Source of the DNA: Seminavis robusta
Lineage: Eukaryota; Bacillariophyta; Bacillariophyceae; Naviculales; Naviculaceae
DNA length: 64,000 nt
Assembly (NCBI GenBank): GCA_903772945.1
Contig: CAICTM010000090.1
Span: 1-64,000, forward strand
Direction of reading: 5' to 3'
Shown here: one piece after another, positions 32,301 to 40,873 of the stretch
Position numbering within the stretch: position 1 is the first letter of the stretch
How the letters are laid out: each line of letters opens with the position of its first letter
Made by a program: the position numbers and the translations under genes
Notes under the pieces: generated by a model
Seen by the model: the letters and a program-made list of their open reading frames with translations, nothing else
Told to the model about the DNA's origin: nothing
Databases searched by the model: none

Positions 32301-32819
32301 CGCAGACAACTCCTCGTTATTGGCCGCATTCTTGATGATACCACTGAAACGGCGTTTAGATGGCGAAGAAGAGAAGAGCATTCGTTGGGTATTCTGTCGT
32401 TGCATGGGCATCATGAAGCTCTGCAAGGTCTTGTACTGCTCATGACTCAGCTTGTCCCTCAGCGTTCGTCCACACGTACGAGTCGCCGCCACTACCAGTG
32501 AGGATACCAACTGTCGCAACCCCTTCAGAGGAGCACAAGCTCGTTTCTGATCAAACTTGGTCGATGCCTGGAGGGATTGAAACCGTGCTCCACTCCCAGC
32601 CTTGGCGGCATGGAGCGCCTGTGTCACAGCCGTAGTCTTGCCCGTACCGGATTTCCCCACCAGGAATACCACCCTCACTCCTTCATGGATATAATCCCAA
32701 GCGTCTCGGATCTGCTGTTCTTCTTCTCGACGAGAAAGAATGGGAAGGATCAACCGCTTTCTCATAATGTTGTTGTCACTGTTGTTGTCATTGTGTTGGA
32801 TGGAGGAGGAACTGGCCAT
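29323..32819 (-). CDS. STAND/AAA_16-type ATPase with long helical C-terminal region, two exons
   Basis: Two overlapping frames are best joined by an 80-nt intron, 32341-32262 (GTATCATC...CCCGCAG), with exons 32819-32342 and 32261-29323. This gives 1,138 residues. The junction is inferred from frame and splice signals; other acceptors exist nearby. Walker A is GKSGTGKT (55-62). Walker B is VILTLDDLHW (239-248), followed by a VLVCATFRTDE sensor-like strand. That set is typical of AAA_16/STAND ATPases, which act as nucleotide-gated signalling switches. After about residue 480 the protein is all-helical and repeat-like (TPR-like look), without a recognised kinase or cyclase domain. Similar ATPase-plus-helical modules precede histidine kinase or cyclase outputs in bacteria and algae. 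Here the output domain is not obvious. Probably cytosolic. Confidence 0.7.
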
Positions 32820-34202
32820 CTTAATTGCTTCTGAATCGAATCACACGATAGTAGTGATGCTTTCCCTATCCGCACGGTGGTGGATGAATTGTGGGACAAT
32901 TGTGCACGAACATTCATGTTGTGCTGTGGAGGGTGAGGAAGAAAAGCAAGGGAGAGAGCCGGTGTAAGTTTTGCCTGACACCAAGAGCTGCCTGTTTGGT
33001 ACCCGAAACACGAAAAACGCTCGTGAAGACTGCTTCATATGGGTAGTTCAGGTAATCATTTATTTTAATCAAATATTTTAAAACACAACTACCAGAAGCA
33101 CACGCTGCTACTCTTTTACCAACACGAAGGAAAACGTCAAGGAAAGCGCTCTGAGAGCTTCTGAGAGTCTCGCTGGTTGCCGAATTTTGTTGAAGAAGCG
33201 GCGATCTTACACTTCTTTGGTCGGATGTTAAGTCATACTCTGGAGCATTCAGAATGCATCTTACTGTATTAGCCATACAAAAGGAACAAAGACCAAATCT
33301 TGAAGTCTCAAGTCATCTGGAGAAACGACTGTTAATTAATATTAATTTTTTAAATAAGTACCGGTACACTGGTACCGGGTACCGGTCACAGTTGAAGTCA
33401 AGCTGGCAAGCTGGCCGTCATGGTGGATCCGCTTCGGTTGCATTGATTGGGGTAGATCCCAGAATGGCAAAAATTTAATTAATCACTTTGTCCGCAATAC
33501 ACGTACTCTAGCTCTAGTAGCGCCCCGGGCCCCAATCCGATCCACAGATGGCATCTGATCTGAGGGGGCGTCGAGTCGACTCGTCGGGTAGTAGCGGATC
33601 TGCGGAATAGGACTATCGGTAGCTGGCTAAATAGATCGGTTTCAACTTTTGGAAGCAAAAGGTGACGAGCAGGGCAATCTCTGTCTAGTAAAGGAAGACT
33701 CAGATCGGCAAGTACCTGCCTTTCCACAGCATGTGAGGGTGCAACTGTATTCACCTATTGCTTCATTCAGCACTCTTGGCTAATTGATGACAGCTCTTTT
33801 CTGTTTTTGGGATCTTGCTTTCACTGCACTGCTGGCCATCGCCTTGACAACCTCACGCTTGGCCAACCAGCACAGGCAGCGTAAGACTGTAGCTATTCTT
33901 GCTCTTTGTTGCTTCATCTAGCTTCCTTGTTGGTGGACAGTAGCTGCTTGGATCCAGTAATCCTCATCAGCTAGTTTGCTCACAAGGCAAAGCACACACG
34001 CTGGAAGTTTAAGTGCAAAGCGCCACAAATGTTGATCCACATACAAGTTAAAGATGGCTGCCTATCCAATACGGTCGGCCTTGAGCCACTCGTACTGGTG
34101 ATGCTGGAGACTTGTACCCTTGAACTGCAATGCCAAACATCCTAGCAAAACGGCCCTCATCCTTGAAAAACGCAGAACCACAACCGGGCAGGTTGTCCAC
34201 GT
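32820..34202. other. Intergenic with degraded sequence
   Basis: No supported gene. GGTACCGGGTACCGGT palindromes lie near 33360-33385. Parts of 33800-34200 may extend the neighbouring Copia fossil, but no clear motif was seen. Confidence 0.45.
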
Positions 34203-34480
34203 TCAAATAGTATCGCTACCATAGCTGACAGTGTCCCTCACTAGTTTCAGGCTCAGGTAGGATGGGAGATCTCCCCTTTCGGCCAGCTTCCTCACTCTGG
34301 CAAACGAAATGTGCCCAAGCCGGTAATGCCATGCTAGTAACTCAGCCGACGGGTCCTTGTAATTGGTGTACCGATGGTCGTCGATCGGTATCTGAGTCAC
34401 CTTGTTGAGTGCCACCAGGACCACGCGGTGCAGCCCAAGACTCTGTGAGAAGTTTGCAAGACTCTGTGAGAAGTTTGATA
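34203..34480 (-). mobile_element. Fossil fragment of a Ty1/Copia retroelement (gag-pre-integrase part)
   Basis: A minus-strand stretch contains LLAWHYRLGHISFARVRKLA, the W-H-x-R-L-G-H signature of the gag-pre-integrase domain of Copia polyproteins. Only a short piece is left and no LTR was recognised. It abuts an LRR gene fragment. Confidence 0.65.
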
Positions 34481-34792
34481 GTGTCACCATCGTTGATGAT
34501 ATCTTGTGGCAAAACTACGACAAGCTCGCGAAGGCTTGGCAGCCTGGGAAGGTGCACTCTGCCGTTGACTAGACTCCCTTAGAGCCTCGCCAGATGTTCT
34601 CTTGCGACCACCGAGGCAAATGTGAAACCTCAGAAGAGTTGGAGGCAGGTTCTGAAGGAGACATGGAGGACCAGCAACAGTAACATTTTCCCATTTCCCA
34701 GTGTTTATATTGAGATTCTCGAGGGTTTTGGGGAGTCCATGCGCCAGTGAAGACAAACCCAACGATTGTTCCCCGTGAATTTTGTAGCGCAC
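34481..34792 (-). pseudogene. Fragment of an LRR gene
   Basis: Minus-strand words such as LENLNINTGKWENV, PPTLLRFHICLGG and LPRLPSLRELVVVLP show leucine-rich-repeat style. They lie in two different frames without a proper start or end. It ends where Copia-like sequence begins (around 34480), which suggests the retroelement inserted into, or was joined to, an LRR gene copy. A tandem AGACTCTGTGAGAAGTTTG duplication marks the junction area. This is decayed host sequence, probably not expressed as a full protein. Confidence 0.5.
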
Positions 34793-35050
34793 TTATCCAA
34801 TACGGGACATCTTGGCCCTCTGTCCTCTACCGTGCTACGAAGCGACGCTCAGGTCTACAAGATGCAGCTTCCTTTGTGAGTGACAACTGTAAGAAGAGGA
34901 TGGATTGAATTAAAACACAGTACATTTGTCGATTCTACATGTACTAGCCAGGCGGTTTCCGCCGTGGCCAATCTCGAAGACGATGCAATATAGAGTAGCT
35001 CCAGTAATATATATCAATGGTGACTGGCACATTGCTTTTTCTTGCCTGGC
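34793..35050. other. Intergenic
   Basis: Nothing supported. Probable 3' UTR of the following minus-strand gene. Confidence 0.4.
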
Positions 35051-35884
35051 TTACAAAGAAATCAGAGCAAGTTGCACCACAACCAATAGTAGAGCACCAA
35101 CTGTGCCAATCACGGAAGAAAACCCAGCAGAAGCCTTGTCATCGCTGCCATCCGAGTCCATGCTGCTGCTGCTTCCCTCCGTACTATTATCATGAGAATG
35201 GTCATCTTGGCCGTCATCGTGTCCATCATCGTGATCTTTATCATCATCGTACATATCGTCACTAACTATTGTCCACTGCTGGTACAACGTCATGTTTCCA
35301 CTGGCATCCGCAGCGGCACATTCTTGCAGTGACAAGGAACGGCGCTTGTAGAGTGGACCGGCTGGGTTCATTTCCATCCCGGCCGTGAGGCACACTCGGG
35401 TATCTTCGGAGGTTGTCGTTGACAAGTACTGGGTCATGTTGTCGTACATGAACATTTGATGGGGATCCATGCCGTCCACACACTCGACAAACTCGACCGA
35501 TGCCCCCACCATGATATCACCCAGTACAGAAACACAACCAGTCGCATCCATATCCGATGTTTGGGTACAATCGGGAGCGTAATGAGCGGCTCTCAATCGC
35601 ATATTCGTGGCATCGTACATGAATTGGTTGTCCAAGCCATCGGTTGGCCAGCTCGGTTTGCAGGAATGGACGTGTAGAGGAATGGTGCAGTTCAGATTCG
35701 ACTGAGGTCCCAAAATGTCAATGCAAAAGCCGTTGCCATCCGGCTCCATAAGGTTGTCGGTGAGACTAACCGATGTGTTCCACGGATGTGGATTCGCTCC
35801 TTCGACGACAAGGGCCCTTGTCAACAACAGGAGAGTGAAAGGAAAAGACAGGGGGAAAAGCCGTACCGGTAGCATCGTTGTCAT
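35051..35884 (-). CDS. Secreted or GPI-like surface protein, beta-trefoil-like with His/Asp-rich stretch
   Basis: 277 residues from the ATG at 35884. A signal peptide covers residues 1-29. The middle has spaced motifs of a ricin-type beta-trefoil: FCIDIL...C...C, CVSVLGD, VCLTAG, SLSLQECA and a final YQQWTIV, which is the Q-x-W signature of that fold. Eight or more cysteines and several N-glycosylation sequons are present. Residues ~209-233 are almost only Asp, His and Gly, which looks metal-binding or mineral-binding. A Ser-rich linker is followed by a hydrophobic C-terminal tail (255-277) that ends the protein, as in GPI-anchored proteins. A carbohydrate-binding, cell-surface role is inferred. 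Intronless. The fold call is tentative. Confidence 0.7.
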   Translation of the reverse strand: MTTMLPVRLFPLSFPFTLLLLTRALVVEGANPHPWNTSVSLTDNLMEPDGNGFCIDILGPQSNLNCTIPLHVHSCKPSWPTDGLDNQFMYDATNMRLRAAHYAPDCTQTSDMDATGCVSVLGDIMVGASVEFVECVDGMDPHQMFMYDNMTQYLSTTTSEDTRVCLTAGMEMNPAGPLYKRRSLSLQECAAADASGNMTLYQQWTIVSDDMYDDDKDHDDGHDDGQDDHSHDNSTEGSSSSMDSDGSDDKASAGFSSVIGTVGALLLVVVQLALISL

Positions 35885-36179
35885 TTACTGTTTCTTCAAC
35901 TTGCTAAGCTCTCTGTTAGTAATCTCTGTTGTCGGTTGTGTCTCGATTGAAGGAGCTAAATGACTTCTTTGATGTTGTGAGTCTCCTCGATCTTCGTCAC
36001 ACCTCATCAGCATCAGCCAAGGAAGAGGATCTTGGTCATCACTTCTCTGTTGGTGTCAGCTCTCGCAATAAGTTTCCCACGGATTCGGGATTAGGGATAG
36101 CGCTACTGTACCGTACCAATGCTCTTGCTTGTCCAGGAGGGGCTCCGCTTAGGTCACACTCCGCACCAAAAAATCCAAA

Positions 36180-36425
36180 GCCACTTATCAGCGACGCCGT
36201 CATCAACCCGCGAAAACCCGTTGTTTTGACCCGTGTGCGGGTTAATGCGAGTCTGCAACGGGTCTTCGCGGGTTTGTGAGGGTTTGTGCGGGTGAAGGTG
36301 GGTTGTTAGTAGTTCGCCAGTCACGAATCGCGGGTAAATGCGTTAGGGTGCGGGTTATTGCGGGTTAGACGTACACAAGCACGTGTTTTTGCGGGTTAGT
36401 GTGCGGGTTAACGCGGGTCGATTGG
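36180..36425. repeat. Degenerate GCGGGTT-type short repeat tract
   Basis: More than ten irregularly spaced occurrences of (G)CGGGTT/AACCCG, reminiscent of but not equal to telomeric TTAGGG. Confidence 0.6.
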
Positions 36426-36470
36426 CCTAGTCGTTTACGGGACTGATTATCCATCAATACTCGCCAAACC

Positions 36471-36478
36471 TGACGTCA
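36471..36478. promoter_or_regulatory. TGACGTCA (CRE-like) site
   Basis: Perfect bZIP-type octamer 282 bp upstream of the chosen ATG of the alpha/beta hydrolase. Confidence 0.35.
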
Positions 36479-36759
36479 CCGGAGCCCTTCCAGAATCAAA
36501 ATTAGGGGACCAATTTTCTCTGCATTATGTAATAACTTGACAAAACGTACTAGTACGGTAGCTTAGTCGGCAAGTGGACAGAACACTTCGCCTCGCTGAA
36601 AAAGCAGATCCTGCTGGCTTATTCAATCGGGCCTTGCCATTTCGACATTTCGACACACATCGCCACCTCGAGCCGAAGAGCCGAAACACTCGGAACAACA
36701 AAGCCGTCTGGATACAGTCGTACATCGGCAAACAAAGCGGGGACATCCCATACTACAGT

Positions 36760-38514
36760 ATGGGTTGCGCCGTAGGCAAATATTCACTGCCAAAGAAAGT
36801 CGAGAGAGGGATGTCAACGTCAACAAAATCAGCTAACGATGCTTCTGAGGCCAAGATGCCGGCCAATGGGACGGAGCACCCAACCCATCATGAACTGATC
36901 GCTGTCGAGACTTTCCCAGCCAGCAACAGTACTGCGACTGCCTTGCAATCTCCACAAGTCCTCGTCGTCGACTCTTCCTCCTCCTTGGGTACTCCACCGT
37001 TGGTGCATTCCACAAAGAAACAAAGAGTATCAGCAGCAGCAGCAGAGAATGAGTCGGATCAATCTCAGACCTCTCAACAGGCGGTCCTTGATCTGGAGAC
37101 TTTCTTGAACGAAGTGACATCCGATTCGGAACAACCCAGTGTGATGAAGGACCAACCCTTTGCCTCTTTGTCCCTGACAGCATCAGATGCCCAACGAGCA
37201 ACAGAGCTCTTGTGGAATCATCATGTTCAAAAACTCAAGACCGAACGCGCCACAGAGATTGCCAATCAAGAAGTGACCGTTCCAAAGAAGAAGAATGGTG
37301 CCACAATCACCATGAAGTACTTTTGCAAAATCTATCACCCATCCAACAGCAATACTACTTCTGTCAACAACAACAAGATGCCCCTTTTTATTGGACTCCA
37401 TGGTGGTGGAGGATGTCCTGCCCCAATCAACGATCAGCAATGGGAGAATCACAAACGCATCTATCAATGTGCTTACCAAGCCCTTGCCGATCAGACACAG
37501 GAACCACTCTTGTACGTGGCACCCAGGGCTCCCACCAATAATTGGAATCTATGGCACGAACCCCACATGGATCTCTTGTTGGATCGATTGATTGCCAACT
37601 TGACAGTCCACTATGCAACTACTACAACTGACTCCACATCATCGTCCTGTACCATCGACACCAACCGCGTCTACATTTCGGGATATTCCGCCGGTGGCGA
37701 TGGGATTTACATGCTGGCACCGCGCATGGCCGATCGATGGGCTGCGGCATCCATGATGGCGGGTCATCCCAATGGTGTGTCGCTGCGAGGAGTCTACAAT
37801 CTGCCCTTTTCCTTGCACGTGGGAGGCAAGGATGACGCATACAACCGCAATCAAGTGGCACGCGAGTACAAGCAAAAGCTGGAACAGTGGCAAGAGCAAG
37901 AACAAGAAGATGGCTACCAGCATATTGCAGCGCAAGTCTACGACGACAAGGGTCATTGGTTGGGAGATGTCGAATCACCCTTTATTGGGTGGATGGCCCA
38001 GCACAAGCGCAATGCCAACCCAGAGACGGTGGTGTGGGATTCCGGCAGTGCCCGACACGATCGATTCTACTGGGTGTTACGACACGAACCTCCACCAAAA
38101 CGGTCGGGTGGAGGAGAAGTTTGCGTCACTCGGAGCACTACTACTGGTAGTTCTGGGACGACGGTTGTCACGATTGATTTGACCAAGTGCCCTCGTCCCC
38201 AAGAGGTGGGCAAGTTGACACTGCGATTTTCAGATGATAGTAACAGCGACAATCATCTTGATTGCGACAACAGTCCAGTTGTCGAAATCCATGTACGAGA
38301 AAAGGACGACGACGGATCCACCCGACAACGCCTCCTCCAAAAGGAGCCTCTTTGCCGGACCATTGCGACTCTGCGCCAAACGCTACAAGAACGTGGAGAC
38401 CTCAATGGCATCTACAGTGCGCAAGTCACCGTGGATGTCAGCCGAAATGAAGCAGCGGCTACTGGCGGTTCCAAACCTAAATTGCGAGGGAGCCAAAAGC
38501 AAATTGCCGGGTAA
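36760..38514 (+). CDS. Alpha/beta hydrolase (esterase/depolymerase-like) with N-terminal acylation motif
   Basis: 584 residues from the first ATG (36760). The N-terminus MGCAVGKYS fits N-myristoylation at Gly2 plus palmitoylation at Cys3, so membrane attachment is likely. A Ser/Thr-rich linker leads to the hydrolase domain from about residue 130. It has GLHGGGG (oxyanion loop, ~211-217), the nucleophile elbow SGYSAGGDG (Ser310), Asp358 (VGGKDDAYN) and His399 (KGHWL), a complete Ser-Asp-His triad. The arrangement resembles PHB-depolymerase-like and phospholipase/carboxylesterase families. A C-terminal beta-rich region of about 130 residues follows, which might bind substrate. The substrate is unknown. 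Confidence 0.8.
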   Translation: MGCAVGKYSLPKKVERGMSTSTKSANDASEAKMPANGTEHPTHHELIAVETFPASNSTATALQSPQVLVVDSSSSLGTPPLVHSTKKQRVSAAAAENESDQSQTSQQAVLDLETFLNEVTSDSEQPSVMKDQPFASLSLTASDAQRATELLWNHHVQKLKTERATEIANQEVTVPKKKNGATITMKYFCKIYHPSNSNTTSVNNNKMPLFIGLHGGGGCPAPINDQQWENHKRIYQCAYQALADQTQEPLLYVAPRAPTNNWNLWHEPHMDLLLDRLIANLTVHYATTTTDSTSSSCTIDTNRVYISGYSAGGDGIYMLAPRMADRWAAASMMAGHPNGVSLRGVYNLPFSLHVGGKDDAYNRNQVAREYKQKLEQWQEQEQEDGYQHIAAQVYDDKGHWLGDVESPFIGWMAQHKRNANPETVVWDSGSARHDRFYWVLRHEPPPKRSGGGEVCVTRSTTTGSSGTTVVTIDLTKCPRPQEVGKLTLRFSDDSNSDNHLDCDNSPVVEIHVREKDDDGSTRQRLLQKEPLCRTIATLRQTLQERGDLNGIYSAQVTVDVSRNEAAATGGSKPKLRGSQKQIAG

Positions 38515-38850
38515 TTTGCTGGCTGCAACGAGGCGCAGGCATTCAGCAAATCAGGAGCCAATATAGCTAGCTAGGTAACCGAGGCGACTTCCTCTGCCTT
38601 GATGCAAGATCGAGAACTCATCCGACTCACATGCCAATAGTGTTTCATGAGTTCGAGCAAAGAAATGGCATCCAACTACTAGTACTAGTAGGCAAAAACC
38701 TCAGGCTTTCAAAGAACAAAAAATAGATGCCTTGACACTGTGTCAGATTTGCTGCTAGAGGGGAGGCACCCGCTACAACATCATGACTCAGCTGGAGGCA
38801 ATGTGGCCTTGCAGTTTTCGTGCACCCAAAACCTCCCCCGTGCTTGCTGC
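38515..38850. other. Convergent 3' region
   Basis: 336 bp between the convergent hydrolase and LRR genes. CTAGTACTAGTAG words. No gene seen. Confidence 0.45.
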
Positions 38851-40365
38851 CTAATTTGTGTCATCATTAGCAACTGGCTGTGGTTTCTGTTCCAACCATG
38901 CTGCAGGCTGCTGATGGAGCAGCCCATATCGCAAAATGGTAATAAGGTCCATCCTTGTCTCTCCCGTAAAACCAAGGAAATCAACTTTGTCCCCCATCGC
39001 TTCAAGAGAGATAGTGTGAACAATGTCTTTGAGTTGTGTGCCCTCTGCTTTGACCTCTCCACGGCCACAGATATTCAACAGTGTCAGGTAATCAATGCGT
39101 CTCTGCTTATTGTTGCCTTTGGTCCTATCCAGGAACCATTCTCTATTGACATGTGCCCTCATTTGGTCATCACTGTCTTCAAACAGATGGCCACTAGTGA
39201 CAATGTCACCACAGATCAGAGCCACTTTCAATTGTGTGTTTTGCTCAAGAATCCTAAGCATTTTGTCGTGGTAGACGTCAACCTCCACATGCTTCTTCAG
39301 ATCCTGGAGTCTCAACTGAGTCAGAGAGGCACTCTCATTGACAGCATCCAGAAGGCTGCAGAACAACCCTTGTTCCACAGTTGAACCATGCACCTTTAGT
39401 ACCTCAAGTCTCCCCTGCTTTATCAAATCACAGAGGGATGTGCACAGCTCTCCTGTAGCTTTCCATGGGTCCTTTATGGAGATGTCCAACCGAACAAGAT
39501 GCTTTAATGTAAATAACATGCTCTGGAGCGGGAATTCAGGTCCTTGCAGAATATGGTTGTACGAGATGGAGAACGTTTTGATTGGGGATTCTCCTCCAGT
39601 CGATTCCAAAAATTCCTTGGCAGGTCGAAGTATTTCTTCTATTGGCTCATCACTGGCACTTGCAGCTGCTTGGATTGCATTGGAATAAATGTGCACATTC
39701 GTAGTGACATTGGTGCTCCGACAAAGCAACAGGAGCAGCTTGACGACCTCTTCTTCTGTCATTTCAGATCGGCGTAAAATGAATTTCTCCACCTTCTCCA
39801 GAATGGCGCCAATGGCTCTCAGGCAACGGGGATCATCCAGAGATGTTCTGATTTGTTGGCGGAATCGTCCGTCCCTTGGAAGATCGTTGTTGCCACGCAA
39901 ACAAAAGAGGGTACGGGGCGGTATTGTTGCAATCATGGAGTCCAACAAGTTTCGTGGGAATGTGCTTGATAACAGGACAATGCCCAGTGGACAAAAGCGG
40001 CCAGCGTTGCTTAGAACCAGTCTATCTGGAAATGTGTGCACAAGGTCGTTGAGGTTCATCATTGTCTCTGCCACCTTGCTGGGCGCAGCGGTAGAACCGG
40101 TCTGCAGCAAAGGTATGGCCGCCAGGAACCTCTTTGCCACCAACTCGCAGATTTCAGTTTCATCCAGTTCTTTTCTTTTGAAGAGAAAACGTAGAACATC
40201 GCCGGATGCTCCATAGCAAAAGGCGTCCTCCACGACGGCGATTGTCAGTTCCAGTGGATCTTGGTTGTAGACAGCTTGCACTGCTCGCAAGGAGGCTCGA
40301 GAAATGGCAAGCACATGCAGATCCGAAAGCTCCTGCAATTCAGACGTCTTCCATGTACGGTTCAT
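38851..40365 (-). CDS. Leucine-rich-repeat protein, diatom family (member 2)
   Basis: 504 residues from the ATG at 40365. A helical N-terminal half includes an LAISRASLRAVQAVYNQDP opening and a PLGIVLLSSTFPRNLLDSM block. From ~residue 255 there are irregular LRRs: FTLKHLVRLDISIKD, LEVLKVHGSTVEQGL and LTQLRLQDLKKH. The C-terminus has RYGLLHQQPAAWLE, the same family ending as member 1. No signal peptide or transmembrane helix. Intracellular and of unknown function. The shared ending and layout support common descent of the three genes in this window. Confidence 0.75.
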   Translation of the reverse strand: MNRTWKTSELQELSDLHVLAISRASLRAVQAVYNQDPLELTIAVVEDAFCYGASGDVLRFLFKRKELDETEICELVAKRFLAAIPLLQTGSTAAPSKVAETMMNLNDLVHTFPDRLVLSNAGRFCPLGIVLLSSTFPRNLLDSMIATIPPRTLFCLRGNNDLPRDGRFRQQIRTSLDDPRCLRAIGAILEKVEKFILRRSEMTEEEVVKLLLLLCRSTNVTTNVHIYSNAIQAAASASDEPIEEILRPAKEFLESTGGESPIKTFSISYNHILQGPEFPLQSMLFTLKHLVRLDISIKDPWKATGELCTSLCDLIKQGRLEVLKVHGSTVEQGLFCSLLDAVNESASLTQLRLQDLKKHVEVDVYHDKMLRILEQNTQLKVALICGDIVTSGHLFEDSDDQMRAHVNREWFLDRTKGNNKQRRIDYLTLLNICGRGEVKAEGTQLKDIVHTISLEAMGDKVDFLGFTGETRMDLITILRYGLLHQQPAAWLEQKPQPVANDDTN

Positions 40366-40873
40366 TTTGGACTCAAGATCGACGGATGGAATTGTCTATG
40401 CAGCTATCATACAAACCACAACACAACGACAATCATAGAAGACGTGTTGGAAACTGAGGGTTTGGGTGGCGTGGTTGCTATCTTACGTCGCTTCCAAGGT
40501 TTTCTGCAATGCTCTCAACGGTTTGCTGCTAGCTACTGGTACCGCCTGCACTCTTGAAGCGATTCCCCTTTGGGCACACACATACAATAGTGTCTCTCTA
40601 TTATGCCATCTACCGGTACCGGTATCCCCCCAACACCGTAACAACAGAGATTGACGCCGCCATACTAGTACTCTTTCTCAGTTCGAAGGCTTCTTTGGAT
40701 CCCTTCCCCGAAAAGTGAGAGATTGATGGATTCGCTGGCTTTACGGCAAAGACTGACGTCAGTCTCGAGGAAGCTTCAACTGACATCAGACGACCTCCCT
40801 CCAACCCACAACAATAATGAGCCCACAACACTGTTTCTTTCCGTTGTTTGTAAAGGTCTGATACAAACCAACC
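40366..40873. promoter_or_regulatory. Divergent region between LRR member 2 and Cys-tRNA synthetase
   Basis: 508 bp. Contains TACCGGTACCGGTA near 40612 and the 14-bp palindrome GACTGACGTCAGTC at 40751-40764. Confidence 0.5.
40754..40761. promoter_or_regulatory. TGACGTCA (CRE-like) site inside a 14-bp palindrome
   Basis: Centre of GACTGACGTCAGTC, 113 bp before the ATG of the Cys-tRNA synthetase gene. A bZIP target is plausible by analogy with diatom CO2-response elements. Confidence 0.45.

Larger units (their letters stand above)
35885..36759. other. Intergenic with GCGGGTT-rich tract and upstream region of hydrolase gene
   Basis: 875 bp. 36180-36425 is packed with variants of GCGGGTT and its complement. 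A TGACGTCA octamer is at 36471-36478. The frame of the next gene is open upstream to 36574 but without an ATG. Confidence 0.5.

Noticed and set aside
33479-33754. Minus-strand frame of 91 codons
   Set aside because: Low-information sequence between fossils, with no motif.
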